A stretch of DNA of 64,000 bases from Streptomyces sp. V4I2 (GTDB lineage: Bacteria; Actinomycetota; Actinomycetes; Streptomycetales; Streptomycetaceae): positions 5,394,001 to 5,458,000 of the forward strand of contig NZ_JAUSZM010000003.1 of the NCBI RefSeq assembly GCF_030817655.1, read 5' to 3'. Position numbers and translations under genes: made by a program. The notes below the pieces were generated by a model. It did not search any database. It saw only the letters and a list, made by a program, of their open reading frames with translations, and had not been told where the DNA came from. Positions 50,527-59,212 of the stretch are shown one piece after another (position 1 is the stretch's first letter; each line of letters begins with the position of its first letter).

Positions 50527-50606
50527 GCGATTCATCCGCGGGGGGGTGCGCGCGTTCCCCGCGATTCATCCGCGGGGGGTGCGAGCTTTCCCCCGCGCTT
50601 CATCCG
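50527..50606. repeat. 34-bp tandem repeats
   Basis: GCGATTCATCCGCGGGGGG begins units at 50527 and 50561, each 34 bases, and a partial third at 50595 (GCGCTTCATCCG) that contains the stop codon of the gene at 50600. The repeats lie in its 3' untranslated region and include G/C-rich self-complementary parts (CCGCGGGG/CCCCGCG), possibly acting as a terminator array. Confidence 0.8.
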
Positions 50607-51766
50607 TCGGTGGCAAGCACCAGGCCCGACGTCGGCACACCCGTCCCCGCCGTCACCAGGATCCGCTCCGCACCCGGTATCTGGTTCGCCGACTTGCCCC
50701 GCAACTGCCGTACTCCCTCCGCCATGCCGTTCATACCGTGCAGATACGCCTCCCCGAGCTGCCCACCGTGCGTGTTGATCGGCAGCTCGGCCCGCCGCAC
50801 GAAGTCCGCCGCCTCCCCCTTTCCGCAGAACCCGAACTCCTCCAGCTGCATCAGCACGAACGGTGTGAAGTGGTCGTACAGGATTCCCACGTCGATGTCG
50901 GCCGGTGTGCACCCGGAGGTTCGCCAGAGCTGGCGGGCCACCACGCCCATCTCCGGCAGGCCGGTCAGGTCGTCGCGGTAGAAGCTGGTCATCTGTTCCT
51001 GCGCCCGCCCCGCGCCCTGGGCGGCCGCCGCGACGACGGCGGGCCGGTGGGGCAGGTCGCGGGCCCGCTCCACCGAGGTGACGACCAGGGCCTGGCCGCC
51101 GTCGGTCTCCTGACAGCAGTCCAGCAGCCGCAGCGGCTCGACGATCCAGCGGGAGGCCGCGTGGTCGGCGAGGGTGATGGGCCGGCCGTGGAAGTACGCC
51201 GCCGGGTTGGTCGCCGCGTACCCGCGGTCCACGACGGCCACCTGCCCGAAGGCCTCCGGGGTCAGGCCGTACGTGTGCAGATACCGCTGGGCCGCCATCG
51301 CCACCCACGACGCCGGGGTGAGCAGCCCGAAGGGGAGGGACCAGCCGAGCGCCACCCCCTCGGCCGACGGCTCCCGGTGCTGCACGCCCGAGCCAAATCT
51401 CCGCCCCGACCGCTCGTTGAAGGCGCGGTAGCAGACCACCACCTCGGCGACGCCGGCGGCGATGGCGAGCGCCGCCTGCTGGACGGTCGCGCAGGCCGCG
51501 CCGCCGCCGTAGTGGACGCGGGAGAAGAAGGACAGCTCGCCCATCCCGCAGGCCTGGGCCACGGTGATCTCCGGGCTGGTGTCCATCGTGAACGTGACCA
51601 GCCCGTCCACGTCGGCCGGCCGCAGCCCGGCGTCGTCCAGTGCCGCCCGCACCGCCTCCGCCGCCAGCCGCAGCTCGCTGCGCCCCGAGTCCTTGGAGAA
51701 CTCCGTCGCCCCGATGCCGACGATCGCCGCCCGTCCACCGAGGGTGTCGCGGGTGCGTACGCTCAT
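50600..51766 (-). CDS. Thiolase-fold lipid-transfer protein / retro-aldolase subunit (Ltp2-like)
   Basis: 388 residues of the SCP-x/lipid-transfer thiolase group: AAIVGIGATEFSKDSGRSEL, VHYGGGAACATVQQAALAIA, and C-terminal INTHGGQLGEAYLHGMNGMA. In mycobacteria Ltp2 works with the DUF35 domain of ChsH2 to cleave 17-hydroxy-3-oxo-pregnenoyl-type CoA side chains. Here it is the last gene of a three-gene operon with the MaoC proteins; its ATG overlaps the previous stop as ATGA. The substrate in this organism is unknown. Confidence 0.87.
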   Translation of the reverse strand: MSVRTRDTLGGRAAIVGIGATEFSKDSGRSELRLAAEAVRAALDDAGLRPADVDGLVTFTMDTSPEITVAQACGMGELSFFSRVHYGGGAACATVQQAALAIAAGVAEVVVCYRAFNERSGRRFGSGVQHREPSAEGVALGWSLPFGLLTPASWVAMAAQRYLHTYGLTPEAFGQVAVVDRGYAATNPAAYFHGRPITLADHAASRWIVEPLRLLDCCQETDGGQALVVTSVERARDLPHRPAVVAAAAQGAGRAQEQMTSFYRDDLTGLPEMGVVARQLWRTSGCTPADIDVGILYDHFTPFVLMQLEEFGFCGKGEAADFVRRAELPINTHGGQLGEAYLHGMNGMAEGVRQLRGKSANQIPGAERILVTAGTGVPTSGLVLATDG

Positions 51767-52221
51767 CCCGCCTCCCCGGCCGGGAGGGTGACCGGTGCCT
51801 GGCGGGCACCTGTCCGGCGGGCGGCCGGTGCCGGGAAGGCGACCGTCACCGTGCCGGTCACATGTCTGCCGATGGAGTTGGTGCCGATCACGCGGACGGT
51901 CGCGGTGTCGTCGGCCACGTCCTCGGCCACGTCCTCGATCGTGCCCGTCAGCACCATCGTGTCCCCCGGGTAGTTGGGTGCGCCGAGTCTGATGGCCACC
52001 TTGCGGAGTACGGCCCGCGGGCCGAAGTGGTCCGTGATGTAGCTCCCTACCAGGCCGTTCGTCGTCAGGATGTTCATGAAGATGTCGGGGGAGCCCTTCT
52101 GCCGGGCCAGTTCGGCGTCGTGGTGGACGTCCTGGTAGTCGCGCGAGGCGATGGCTCCGGCGACGACGAGGGTGCGGGTGATCGGGATCTCCAGGGGCGG
52201 GAGTTCGTCACCGGGTTTCAT
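51763..52221 (-). CDS. MaoC-like enoyl-CoA hydratase subunit (ChsH1-like)
   Basis: 152 residues, single hot-dog domain. The hydratase-2 motif is ASRDYQDVHHDAELARQKGS at about 26-45, with the catalytic Asp/His pair, so it is the active subunit. ATG 52221 overlaps the upstream stop and its own stop overlaps the ltp2-like start (both ATGA), so the three are stoichiometrically coupled. Confidence 0.86.
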   Translation of the reverse strand: MKPGDELPPLEIPITRTLVVAGAIASRDYQDVHHDAELARQKGSPDIFMNILTTNGLVGSYITDHFGPRAVLRKVAIRLGAPNYPGDTMVLTGTIEDVAEDVADDTATVRVIGTNSIGRHVTGTVTVAFPAPAARRTGARQAPVTLPAGEAG

Positions 52222-53189
52222 GCGGCCTCCCCTCGGGCGCGGAAGACGGGCAGCACCAAGTCGTCGTCGTATGCCTGGAATTCGAGCAGGACGGACTGAC
52301 CGATCCGCACCTTGTCGTACGGCACCCCCACCACGTTGCTGATCATCCGGACGCCTTCCGCCAGCTCGATCAGGGCGACCGCGTAGGGAGGTTCGAAGGC
52401 GGGGAAGGGCGGGTGGTGCGGGACGACGTACGAATAGACCGTCCCCTCGCCGCTCGCCTCGATCGTGTCCCAGTCCGGACAGCCGCAGGTGGTGCAGCCG
52501 GGCAGCCAGGGGTGGCGCAGGGTGCCGCAGCCGGTGCAGCGCTGGATCAGCAGCCGGTGCTGCCGGACTCCTTCCCAGAAGCCGGCGTTGTCGCGGTTGA
52601 CGACCGGACGAGGGCGCGGGGGTTTCTCGCGTCGGCCCGCGGGGGCGTACTTGAGGATGCGGAAGCGGTGGGTGCCGGCGAGGTCGTCGCCCACCCGGAC
52701 GTCCATACGGGTCGTCACGAAGTACCCCGTGCCGAGCTTGGTCGTCTTGCGCTCCGACACCGACTCGATCACCGCGTCGAAGGTGACCTCGTCGCCCGGC
52801 CGCAGTGCTCTGACGTACTCCTGCTCGCAGTCGGTGGCGACCACCGACGTGCAGCCCGCCTCGTCGAGAAGGGCGAGGAGTTCGTCGTACGCCTCGGTCC
52901 GTCCGATGTCGGCTCTGTGGCCGGAGAGGCCTCCCATGGTCCACACCTGGAGCATGGTGGGCGGGGCGATGGCGTCCGGGCCCGCATACGCCGGGTTGGT
53001 GTCGCCCATGGCCTCGCACCAGTGGCGGATCATGGGCGCGTTGACGGGGTCCTTGCCGACGCCGGCGACCACGGAGGGCCGTCCCTCGAAGGCCTTCAGC
53101 CGCTTCTCCAGGTCGCCCGGGTTGCTTGTGTCGCCCAAGTTGCCCACGTTGCCCAGGTCATCGCTCACCTCCTGCTTGTTGTTCACCAT
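52218..53189 (-). CDS. Fused MaoC-like and DUF35 Zn-ribbon/OB-fold protein (ChsH2-like)
   Basis: 323 residues from ATG 53189 with GAGGGGGC upstream. About 35-185 form a hot-dog domain without the Asp/His hydratase motif. About 195-323 are DUF35 with a zinc ribbon, Cys-x2-Cys and Cys-x2-Cys in CTGCGTLRHPWLPGCTTCG. This is the domain order of mycobacterial ChsH2, which pairs with ChsH1 for hydration and docks Ltp2 through DUF35. First gene of the operon. Confidence 0.87.
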   Translation of the reverse strand: MVNNKQEVSDDLGNVGNLGDTSNPGDLEKRLKAFEGRPSVVAGVGKDPVNAPMIRHWCEAMGDTNPAYAGPDAIAPPTMLQVWTMGGLSGHRADIGRTEAYDELLALLDEAGCTSVVATDCEQEYVRALRPGDEVTFDAVIESVSERKTTKLGTGYFVTTRMDVRVGDDLAGTHRFRILKYAPAGRREKPPRPRPVVNRDNAGFWEGVRQHRLLIQRCTGCGTLRHPWLPGCTTCGCPDWDTIEASGEGTVYSYVVPHHPPFPAFEPPYAVALIELAEGVRMISNVVGVPYDKVRIGQSVLLEFQAYDDDLVLPVFRARGEAA

Positions 53190-53487
53190 CGCCCCCTCGT
53201 CATCCCGTGCCGCATTGCATTGACACTTCTGGTACACCGCAGCCGCCGGTCCGGTTCCCACCAATTTCCCGAAGATTTCCCGAAGATTTCTGACTGTCCG
53301 TCAGATGAGAGAAGGTGTCAAGGCCGCGGCCCACATGCGAAAACGTCTGCGCGGCGATGCCGTAGCACCGCCGCACAGACGCATTTCCACCCCCGCAAAA
53401 CCCCCCACAGGCCCCCGACAGCGCCCCCCACAGGCCCTCACGCACGGGAGCCGACCTAGCCGACCCGCGAGCACCGGCCCCCTCAGA

Positions 53488-53802
53488 TCACCACCACAGC
53501 GGGGTGAAGTTGACGGACGTGTTGTCGTTGCCCTGATTGATGGCCGTGAACGCGGAGCCGTTGACCTGGGCGGTGTTGCTCTGGTTCGAGGCACCGGAGC
53601 CGGTCGCCTGCTGCTGCGTGGTGGACGAGTTGCCGAAGTTGTCGTTCCCGACGCCGCGGCCACCGACGGTCGCCACACCAGCGTTCGATCCGTTGTCCGC
53701 GAAGGCGCCGTTGTCCGCCGTCGCGACGCCGGTGAAGAGCGCGGCGGCGAGCGGGAGGGCGGAGACGGCGGCGATGACGCGGGCGGTACGGATGCTTGCC
53801 AT
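53488..53802 (-). CDS. Small secreted Asn/Gln/Gly-rich protein
   Basis: 104 residues. The signal peptide ends at about 30 (FTGVATADN). The mature protein is Asn, Gly, Ser, Thr and Gln-rich with recurrent N-rich turns (VGNDNFGNSSTTQQQATGSG, SNQSNTAQVNGSAFTAINQG, NDNTSVNFTPLWW). No cysteine. The composition and periodic Gln/Asn recall surface amyloid proteins such as curlins rather than chaplins or rodlins, which have different motifs. GGAGGAACA upstream of the ATG. Confidence 0.7.
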   Translation of the reverse strand: MASIRTARVIAAVSALPLAAALFTGVATADNGAFADNGSNAGVATVGGRGVGNDNFGNSSTTQQQATGSGASNQSNTAQVNGSAFTAINQGNDNTSVNFTPLWW

Positions 53803-54158
53803 GTTGTTCCTCCAGAACATGTACGTGCCGGCTGCGGTGCCGGTCGTACGTGAAATACGGCTTCTACCTGGGCAGTTGGCCGACCGCCCCGGTGCTGTGC
53901 ACGACGTCGCGAGATCAGAGTTGCCCACAGAAACCCCGGCGAACTACCCCTGAAGCCGTTATTCGCCCTCAAGCGTGATGACATGTCGATAAACCCCTTT
54001 CGTGACTTCACGCGTCAGATCTGGACGATTCCGGACAGGTCCACCCAAGCCCCGCAAGGGGGGAAGCGTTCCGGCGCACTTCCAGCCAATCCGTCCAGCC
54101 CGGCGCGTCGCCCCCACCCCCTCTTCCCTTTTTCGAACACGCGTACGAACATAGAGGC
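53803..54158. other. Divergent intergenic region
   Basis: About 355 bases between the secreted protein and the primase-polymerase gene. It is less GC-rich than its surroundings and should hold two promoters. A C-run/G-run hairpin (AAGCCCCGCAAGGGGGGAAG) occurs near 54049-54068. No gene was recognised. Confidence 0.45.
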
Positions 54159-55025
54159 ATGGCCACCACCGACCGGCAGGCCACGACGCTGGCCCTCGCA
54201 CACGCCCTGTCAGCCGCCGAACGCGGACTGGCCGTCATCACCCTGTCCCGGACGAAGCTCCCGGCCCTGCGCTCCCCCCACCGCGACGACCCCTCCGCCC
54301 CGCCCTGCCACGGCGAATGCGGCCACCTCGGTCACGGGGTCTACGACGCCACCACCGACCCGGACCGCATCCGCGAACTGTTCGCCGCCGCGCCCTGGGC
54401 GACCGGCTACGGCATCGCCTGCGGCCTGCCGCCCCACCACCTCATCGGCATCGACCTCGACACCAAGTCCGGCACCGACTCCTCGGCCGCCCTGCGCGAA
54501 CTGGCCCTGCGCCACCTGTTCACGATCCCCGACACCGTCGTCGTCCTGACCCCCAGCGGCGGCCGGCACCTCTGGCTGAGCGGACCGCCGGACGTCGTCG
54601 TCCCCAACTCGGCGGGAAGGCTGGCCCCCGGCATCGACATCCGAGGGGCCGGCGGCTACCTCGTCGGCCCCGGCTCCCGCACCGACCACGGCGCCTACGC
54701 CACCGCCCCCGGCACCGCCCACCTCGCCCCCGCGGCCTGCCCGCCCGCACTGCTCCGCCTCCTGCTCCCCCCGCCCCGCAGCCACCACCCCACGCCCTCC
54801 TCGACCGGCGGACACGGCCAGGGCCTCGTCCAGTTCGTCCTCGCCGCCCACGAGGGCCAGCGCAACACCCGCCTGTTCTGGGCAGCCTGCCGCGCCTACG
54901 AGGACGGCATCGGCCCCGCCCTCGTCGACCCCCTGGTCGAAGCGGCCCTCAACACCGGGCTCACCGAACGCGAGGCCCGCGCGACCATCGCATCGGCGGC
55001 GCGGATGACGGGGCACCGGCCGTAG
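54159..55025 (+). CDS. Bifunctional DNA primase/polymerase (Prim-Pol) domain protein
   Basis: 288 residues. N-terminal Prim-Pol domain with the catalytic acid pair in IGIDLDTKSG (about 96-105) and the nucleotide-binding His in TPSGGRHLWLSGPP; a GIDIRGAGGYLVGPGS segment follows. There is no helicase domain. Such free-standing Prim-Pol proteins are common in Streptomyces chromosomes and in integrative elements. Compare the degenerate relative at 61883. Confidence 0.87.
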   Translation: MATTDRQATTLALAHALSAAERGLAVITLSRTKLPALRSPHRDDPSAPPCHGECGHLGHGVYDATTDPDRIRELFAAAPWATGYGIACGLPPHHLIGIDLDTKSGTDSSAALRELALRHLFTIPDTVVVLTPSGGRHLWLSGPPDVVVPNSAGRLAPGIDIRGAGGYLVGPGSRTDHGAYATAPGTAHLAPAACPPALLRLLLPPPRSHHPTPSSTGGHGQGLVQFVLAAHEGQRNTRLFWAACRAYEDGIGPALVDPLVEAALNTGLTEREARATIASAARMTGHRP

Positions 55026-55116
55026 CGGACAGGGAGCTCCACGGCGGGCGTACGGGCCTGCAGGGGAAACCGAAATTCACGGGAGCACCATGCACCACCG
55101 CCCTGGAGTGCCCACC

Positions 55117-55548
55117 ATGTCCCTGACCCGCGTGGTCCTCACCTCCGGCCGCTCGCTCGACCTCTCCGAGCTGCGGCTGTCCTCCACGTACGGCGGGATG
55201 CTGGAGGGCTACCCCTGCAAGCCGGTCAACGAGGCAAAGATCAAGGGCCTGCTACGAGCCGCCGAGCGCACGCTCCCCACCACACCCGTGCACCTCGTCC
55301 CACCCCCGCGCGAGTATCCCGACCAGTACGCGGGAGGCCTCGGCCCGGTAGAGATCCTGCCGTCCGTGGCCTGCGTCGGCTCCTTCCGCTCCATGGCCCT
55401 GCACCCGGACCACGACCCGATCCTGTACCGCTCCGCCCTTACGGTCGTCTGGTTCCAGCCCACGACGCAGATGCCGTCGGGCTGCGACGCGGAGGCCGCG
55501 CTGCGGGACATAGCGTGGGAGGAACTGGCACGCGACTACGAGTTGTAG
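55117..55548 (+). CDS. Hypothetical protein (143 aa)
   Basis: 143 residues from ATG 55117 (GGAG upstream; ATG 55090 would add nine). MSLTRVVLTSGRSLDLSELR, then EILPSVACVGSFRSMALHPD and SALTVVWFQPTTQMPSGCDA. It looks like a compact globular cytoplasmic protein. No family recognised. It follows the Prim-Pol gene at 90 bases. Confidence 0.65.
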   Translation: MSLTRVVLTSGRSLDLSELRLSSTYGGMLEGYPCKPVNEAKIKGLLRAAERTLPTTPVHLVPPPREYPDQYAGGLGPVEILPSVACVGSFRSMALHPDHDPILYRSALTVVWFQPTTQMPSGCDAEAALRDIAWEELARDYEL

Positions 55549-55598
55549 CCCCCGGAAATCCAGTTTCTAGGTCAGTACCGGTGTGCCAGTGTCGCCCG

Positions 55599-56120
55599 GT
55601 GACTGTTTCCCAATCCGACCTGCTCCGCCGCCAGTTCGACCTCACCTGGGCGCTGTTCGAATACCATCTCGACCGGCTCGAACCCGAGGACTTCCTGTGG
55701 GAACCGGTGCCCCACTGCTGGACGGTACGCCGCACCGCCGACGGCACCTGGGTCCCGGACTGGGCGGACACCGAGCCCGACCCGGTCCCCGTACCGACCA
55801 TCGGCTGGCTGAGCTGGCACATCGGCTGGTGGTGGGGCACCGCCCTCGACCACGTGGAGCACCGTCCGCCCCGGGCCCGAACCGACGTCACCTGGCCCGG
55901 CCCCGGAAAGCCCACGGTCGCCTGGCTCCGCGACCTCCGCACAGCCTGGCTGACCGCCCTGGCCCGCCTCACCGACACCGACCTGTCCGCCACAGCCCCC
56001 TTCCCCTGGCAGAACGACCCCGAGCACACGGTCGCCGACATGCTCGCCTGGGCGAACGCCGAACTGATGAAGAACGTGGCGGAGATCGGGCAGGTTCGGT
56101 TGCTGCGGGCTGCGTCATAG
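55599..56120 (+). CDS. DinB-family protein
   Basis: 173 residues from GTG 55599; GTG 55581 is also possible, and no clear ribosome site distinguishes them. Four-helix DinB/DUF664-like bundle: LLRRQFDLTWALFEYHLDRL, a metal-type His in GWLSWHIGWWWGTALDHVEH, and a final helix WANAELMKNVAEIGQVRLL. Members act in thiol-dependent transferase or detoxification reactions; the substrate is unknown. Confidence 0.75.
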   Translation: MTVSQSDLLRRQFDLTWALFEYHLDRLEPEDFLWEPVPHCWTVRRTADGTWVPDWADTEPDPVPVPTIGWLSWHIGWWWGTALDHVEHRPPRARTDVTWPGPGKPTVAWLRDLRTAWLTALARLTDTDLSATAPFPWQNDPEHTVADMLAWANAELMKNVAEIGQVRLLRAAS

Positions 56121-56135
56121 GCGCCGAGATACGCG

Positions 56136-56166
56136 GAAGGGGTGCCCCGGATCGGAGCACCCCTTC
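56136..56166 (-). terminator. Hairpin after tRNA-Ser(TGA)
   Basis: AAGGGGTGC and GCACCCTT (one bulge) form a stem with an 11-base loop, ten bases beyond the tRNA 3' end on the minus strand; it also ends the DinB transcript. Confidence 0.65.
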
Positions 56167-56175
56167 GAACGAGCG

Positions 56176-56262
56176 CGGTGGGTGTGGGATTTGAACCCAC
56201 GGTGACATCGCTGCCACGACGGTTTTCAAGACCGTTCCCTTAGGCCGCTCGGGCAACCCACC
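56176..56262 (-). tRNA. tRNA-Ser(TGA)
   Basis: Class II tRNA of 87 nt. Acceptor GGTGGGT/ACCCACC, anticodon stem ACGGT/ACCGT around CTTGAAA (anticodon TGA), long variable arm, T-loop TTCAAAT. Third serine isoacceptor in the window. Confidence 0.95.
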
Positions 56263-56323
56263 CCGCGCCGCCGTCACCGGCGGCGCGGGACAAGAGTAAC
56301 GGTTGCCGCAGGGCGGTGCGGGG

Positions 56324-57895
56324 TCAGCTGTCGCCTGTGCGGGAGCCCAGGGTGAGTTCGACCGTGCGGGTCTTGCCGTCGCGTTCGTAGGTGATGATGA
56401 CCTTGTCGTCGGGCTTGTGGGTCCAGATCTCGCCGATGAGGGTGGGGCCGGAGTCGATCACGCGGTCGTCGAGCTTGGTGATGACGTCGCCGGGCTTGAG
56501 GCCGGCCTTGGCGGCGGGGCCGCCCGCCTCGACCGGGTCGGAGCCGCTGGCGCCCTGTTCGGTGATCTGGGCGCCGTCCGTGGAGTCGTCCAGGGAGACG
56601 GACGCGCCGATCTTGGCGTAGACGGGCTTGCCGGTCTGGATCAGCTGCTGGGCGACGTACTTGGCCTGGTTGATCGGGATGGCGAAGCCGAGGCCGATCG
56701 AGCCGGACTGGCTGGTGCCGCCGAGGCCGCCGTTGCTGCTGGACTGGATGGCGGAGTTGATGCCGATGACGTTGCCCTGGGCGTCCAGGAGCGGGCCGCC
56801 GGAGTTGCCGGGGTTGATGGAGGCGTCTGTCTGCAGGGCGCTCATGTAGGACGCGTTGCTGCCGGTGCCGTCGCTGGAGGCGACGGGGCGGTTCTTCGCG
56901 CTGATGATGCCTGTCGTGACCGTGTTGGAGAGGCCGAAGGGGGCGCCGATCGCGATCGTCGAGTCGCCGACGGCCACCTTGTCGGAGTCGCCGAGTGTGA
57001 GCGGCTTGAGGTCCGACGGGGCGTTCTTGAGCTTGATGACCGCCACGTCGTAGCCCTGTGCGTGGCCGACGACCTCGGCGTCGTACTTCTTGCCGTTCGG
57101 GAAGGTCGCCGTGACCTTGCCGCCGTCGACCGCGTCGGCGACCACGTGGTTGTTGGTGACGATGTGGCCCTCGGTGTCGAAGACGAACCCGGTGCCGGTG
57201 CCGCCCTCGCCGCTGGTGGACTCGGCCTCGATGGTGACGGTGCTGGGCAGCGCCTTGGCGGCGACGCCGGCGACCGTGCCGGCGTCGCGCTTGACGGAGC
57301 CGCCGCTGTCGGAGGCGGAGACGGTGGTGGAGGAGCTGCTGTCGTCGTTCTTGGCCAGCGTGTAGCCGAGGCCGCCGCCCAGGCCGCCGGCGAACAGCGC
57401 GGCCACCAGGATCGCGGCGACGAGGCCGCCGCGGCCGTTGCGGGGCTTCGGTGCGGGCTGCTGGTAGGCGGCGCCCCAGACGGATCCCGAGCCGCCGGAG
57501 CCGCCGTCACCGTAGCCGGGGGTGCCGGAGCCGCCGTCGCCGTAGCCAGGCGTGCCGGAGCCGCCGTCGGCGTACGACGGGGTGGCCGGAGGCGGTGGGG
57601 GCGGCCAGGCTCCCTGCGGCGAGGTGCCTCCATGCGAGGTGCCTCCTTGCGGGGTACCCCCCTGCGGGGCGCCGCCGGAGTCCGCCGCGGCGTAGGCGGG
57701 GGTCTGGCCCGCGTGCACCAGCTGCTGCTCCTGGGCGCCGGAGGCGCTCGGCGGCGTCGGCGGGAGCGGAGTCGTCGGGGCGCCCGCGCCGGGAGCGGTG
57801 GGCTCCTGGGGCGCCGAAGCAGCGGGAGCATCCACCGGCACGGGGGGTGCGGACGGGGCCGGGGGTACCGCGGTGCCCTCGTTCTCGGTGCTCAC
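56324..57895 (-). CDS. HtrA/DegP-type S1C serine protease with PDZ domain
   Basis: 523 residues from GTG 57895 (GAGGAGAG upstream). A Pro/Ala/Gly-rich cytoplasmic N-terminus has three GYGDGGSG-type repeats, then one membrane helix at about 165-187. The trypsin-like domain has His in VTNNHVVADAV, Asp in GYDVAVIKLKN and Ser in NPGNSGGPLLD. The PDZ domain is C-terminal (GPAAKAGLKPGDVITKLDDR). It acts on misfolded or regulatory proteins outside the membrane. Monocistronic. Confidence 0.94.
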   Translation of the reverse strand: MSTENEGTAVPPAPSAPPVPVDAPAASAPQEPTAPGAGAPTTPLPPTPPSASGAQEQQLVHAGQTPAYAAADSGGAPQGGTPQGGTSHGGTSPQGAWPPPPPPATPSYADGGSGTPGYGDGGSGTPGYGDGGSGGSGSVWGAAYQQPAPKPRNGRGGLVAAILVAALFAGGLGGGLGYTLAKNDDSSSSTTVSASDSGGSVKRDAGTVAGVAAKALPSTVTIEAESTSGEGGTGTGFVFDTEGHIVTNNHVVADAVDGGKVTATFPNGKKYDAEVVGHAQGYDVAVIKLKNAPSDLKPLTLGDSDKVAVGDSTIAIGAPFGLSNTVTTGIISAKNRPVASSDGTGSNASYMSALQTDASINPGNSGGPLLDAQGNVIGINSAIQSSSNGGLGGTSQSGSIGLGFAIPINQAKYVAQQLIQTGKPVYAKIGASVSLDDSTDGAQITEQGASGSDPVEAGGPAAKAGLKPGDVITKLDDRVIDSGPTLIGEIWTHKPDDKVIITYERDGKTRTVELTLGSRTGDS

Positions 57896-58158
57896 AGCTT
57901 CTCTCCTCGGTCCACGGCTGTAGTTTGTCGGTCGCACTCGGTCACGCGCTTCACGCTTCGCGTCGGTCGACGGTCCGGCGCGATGCAGCTGTGCATGTGT
58001 ATTTGTATGCCGTCAGCTTTTCCCACAGGCCGTCAGAGCACCATAAGCGGTGCCTGTGGGTCCACGACCATTCCTTATATAGGTTATGTGGGACAAATGA
58101 CGCGCAATCCCAGGACTCTGTTCGCATGCGTACCCCCGAGCGGTGGCACCATGACGCG

Positions 58159-58986
58159 GTGACCCACGTACGACAGCACCGGATTCAGGTCGTCGCCCAC
58201 CGCGGAGCCTCGGAAGAGGCCCCCGAGCACACGCTGGCCGCGTACCGGAAGGCGATCGAGGACGGTGCCGACGCCCTCGAATGCGATGTACGGCTGACCG
58301 CGGACGGCCATCTCGTCTGTGTCCACGACCGTCGCGTCAACCGTACGTCCAACGGCCGCGGAGCGGTCTCCGCACTGGAGCTCGCCGATCTCGCCGCCCT
58401 GGACTTCGGCTCCCGCAAGACCCGGGAGTTCTGGCGCACCCGCGACGAGGAGCCCGACTGGGAGTTCCGCCCCGAGGACCGTGAGGACACCTCCGTCCTC
58501 ACCCTGGAGCGGCTGCTCGAACTCGTCGCCGACGCGGGGCGCCGGGTGGAGCTGGCGATCGAGACCAAGCACCCCACGCGGTGGGCGGGGCAGGTCGAGG
58601 AGCGGCTGCTGGTGCTGCTGAAGCGGTTCGGGCTGGACGCCCCGGCGTCCGCGGCCGAGTCGTCGGTGCGGGTCATGAGTTTCTCGGCACGCTCGCTGCA
58701 CCGGGTGCGGGCCGCCTCACCGACGCTGCCGACGGTCTACCTGATGCAGTTCGTCTCGCCCCGGCTGCGCGACGGACGGCTGCCGGCGGGCGTCGGGATC
58801 GCGGGTCCCTCGATCCGGATCGTGCGCAATCACCCGGCGTACATCGAGCGTCTGAAACGAGCCGGGAACCAAGTGCACGTGTGGACGGTGAACGAGCCCG
58901 AGGACGTCGATCTCTGCGTCGACCTGGGCGTCGACGCCATCATCACCAACCGCCCGCGCGCGGTACTGGGCCGGCTGGGCCGCTGA
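58159..58986 (+). CDS. Glycerophosphodiester phosphodiesterase
   Basis: 275 residues from GTG 58159 (VTHVRQHRIQ); ATG 58126 would add 11. The GDPD catalytic signature is VVAHRGASEEAPEHTLAAY with ALECDVRLTADGHLVCVHD, supplying His, Glu, Asp and His. C-terminal VHVWTVNEPEDVDLCVDLGV is typical. There is no signal peptide, so it is probably cytoplasmic. Hydrolyses glycerophosphodiesters to glycerol-3-phosphate and an alcohol. Confidence 0.92.
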   Translation: MTHVRQHRIQVVAHRGASEEAPEHTLAAYRKAIEDGADALECDVRLTADGHLVCVHDRRVNRTSNGRGAVSALELADLAALDFGSRKTREFWRTRDEEPDWEFRPEDREDTSVLTLERLLELVADAGRRVELAIETKHPTRWAGQVEERLLVLLKRFGLDAPASAAESSVRVMSFSARSLHRVRAASPTLPTVYLMQFVSPRLRDGRLPAGVGIAGPSIRIVRNHPAYIERLKRAGNQVHVWTVNEPEDVDLCVDLGVDAIITNRPRAVLGRLGR

Positions 58987-59212
58987 CGCACGCGCGCGTG
59001 CGTCACGACTCTTGACCCGGCAGCCCCACCGGCCCCATCCTCCAGTCTCGGCCACACCGTCGAAATCCAGCCAGGCGACTACAGGGAGTGCCCCGGCGCG
59101 TTCGGTCCGTGTTCGATCATTGCGAATGCGTCACCATACATGGATTGGCCGGTTTCCGGTACAGGCCAATGGGGCATCCACACCGTGGCGTGGGGCAAAG
59201 GAGGTCTCGGGG

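Noticed and set aside
50527..50606. Possible CRISPR array
   Set aside because: The 34-bp units are contiguous without spacers.
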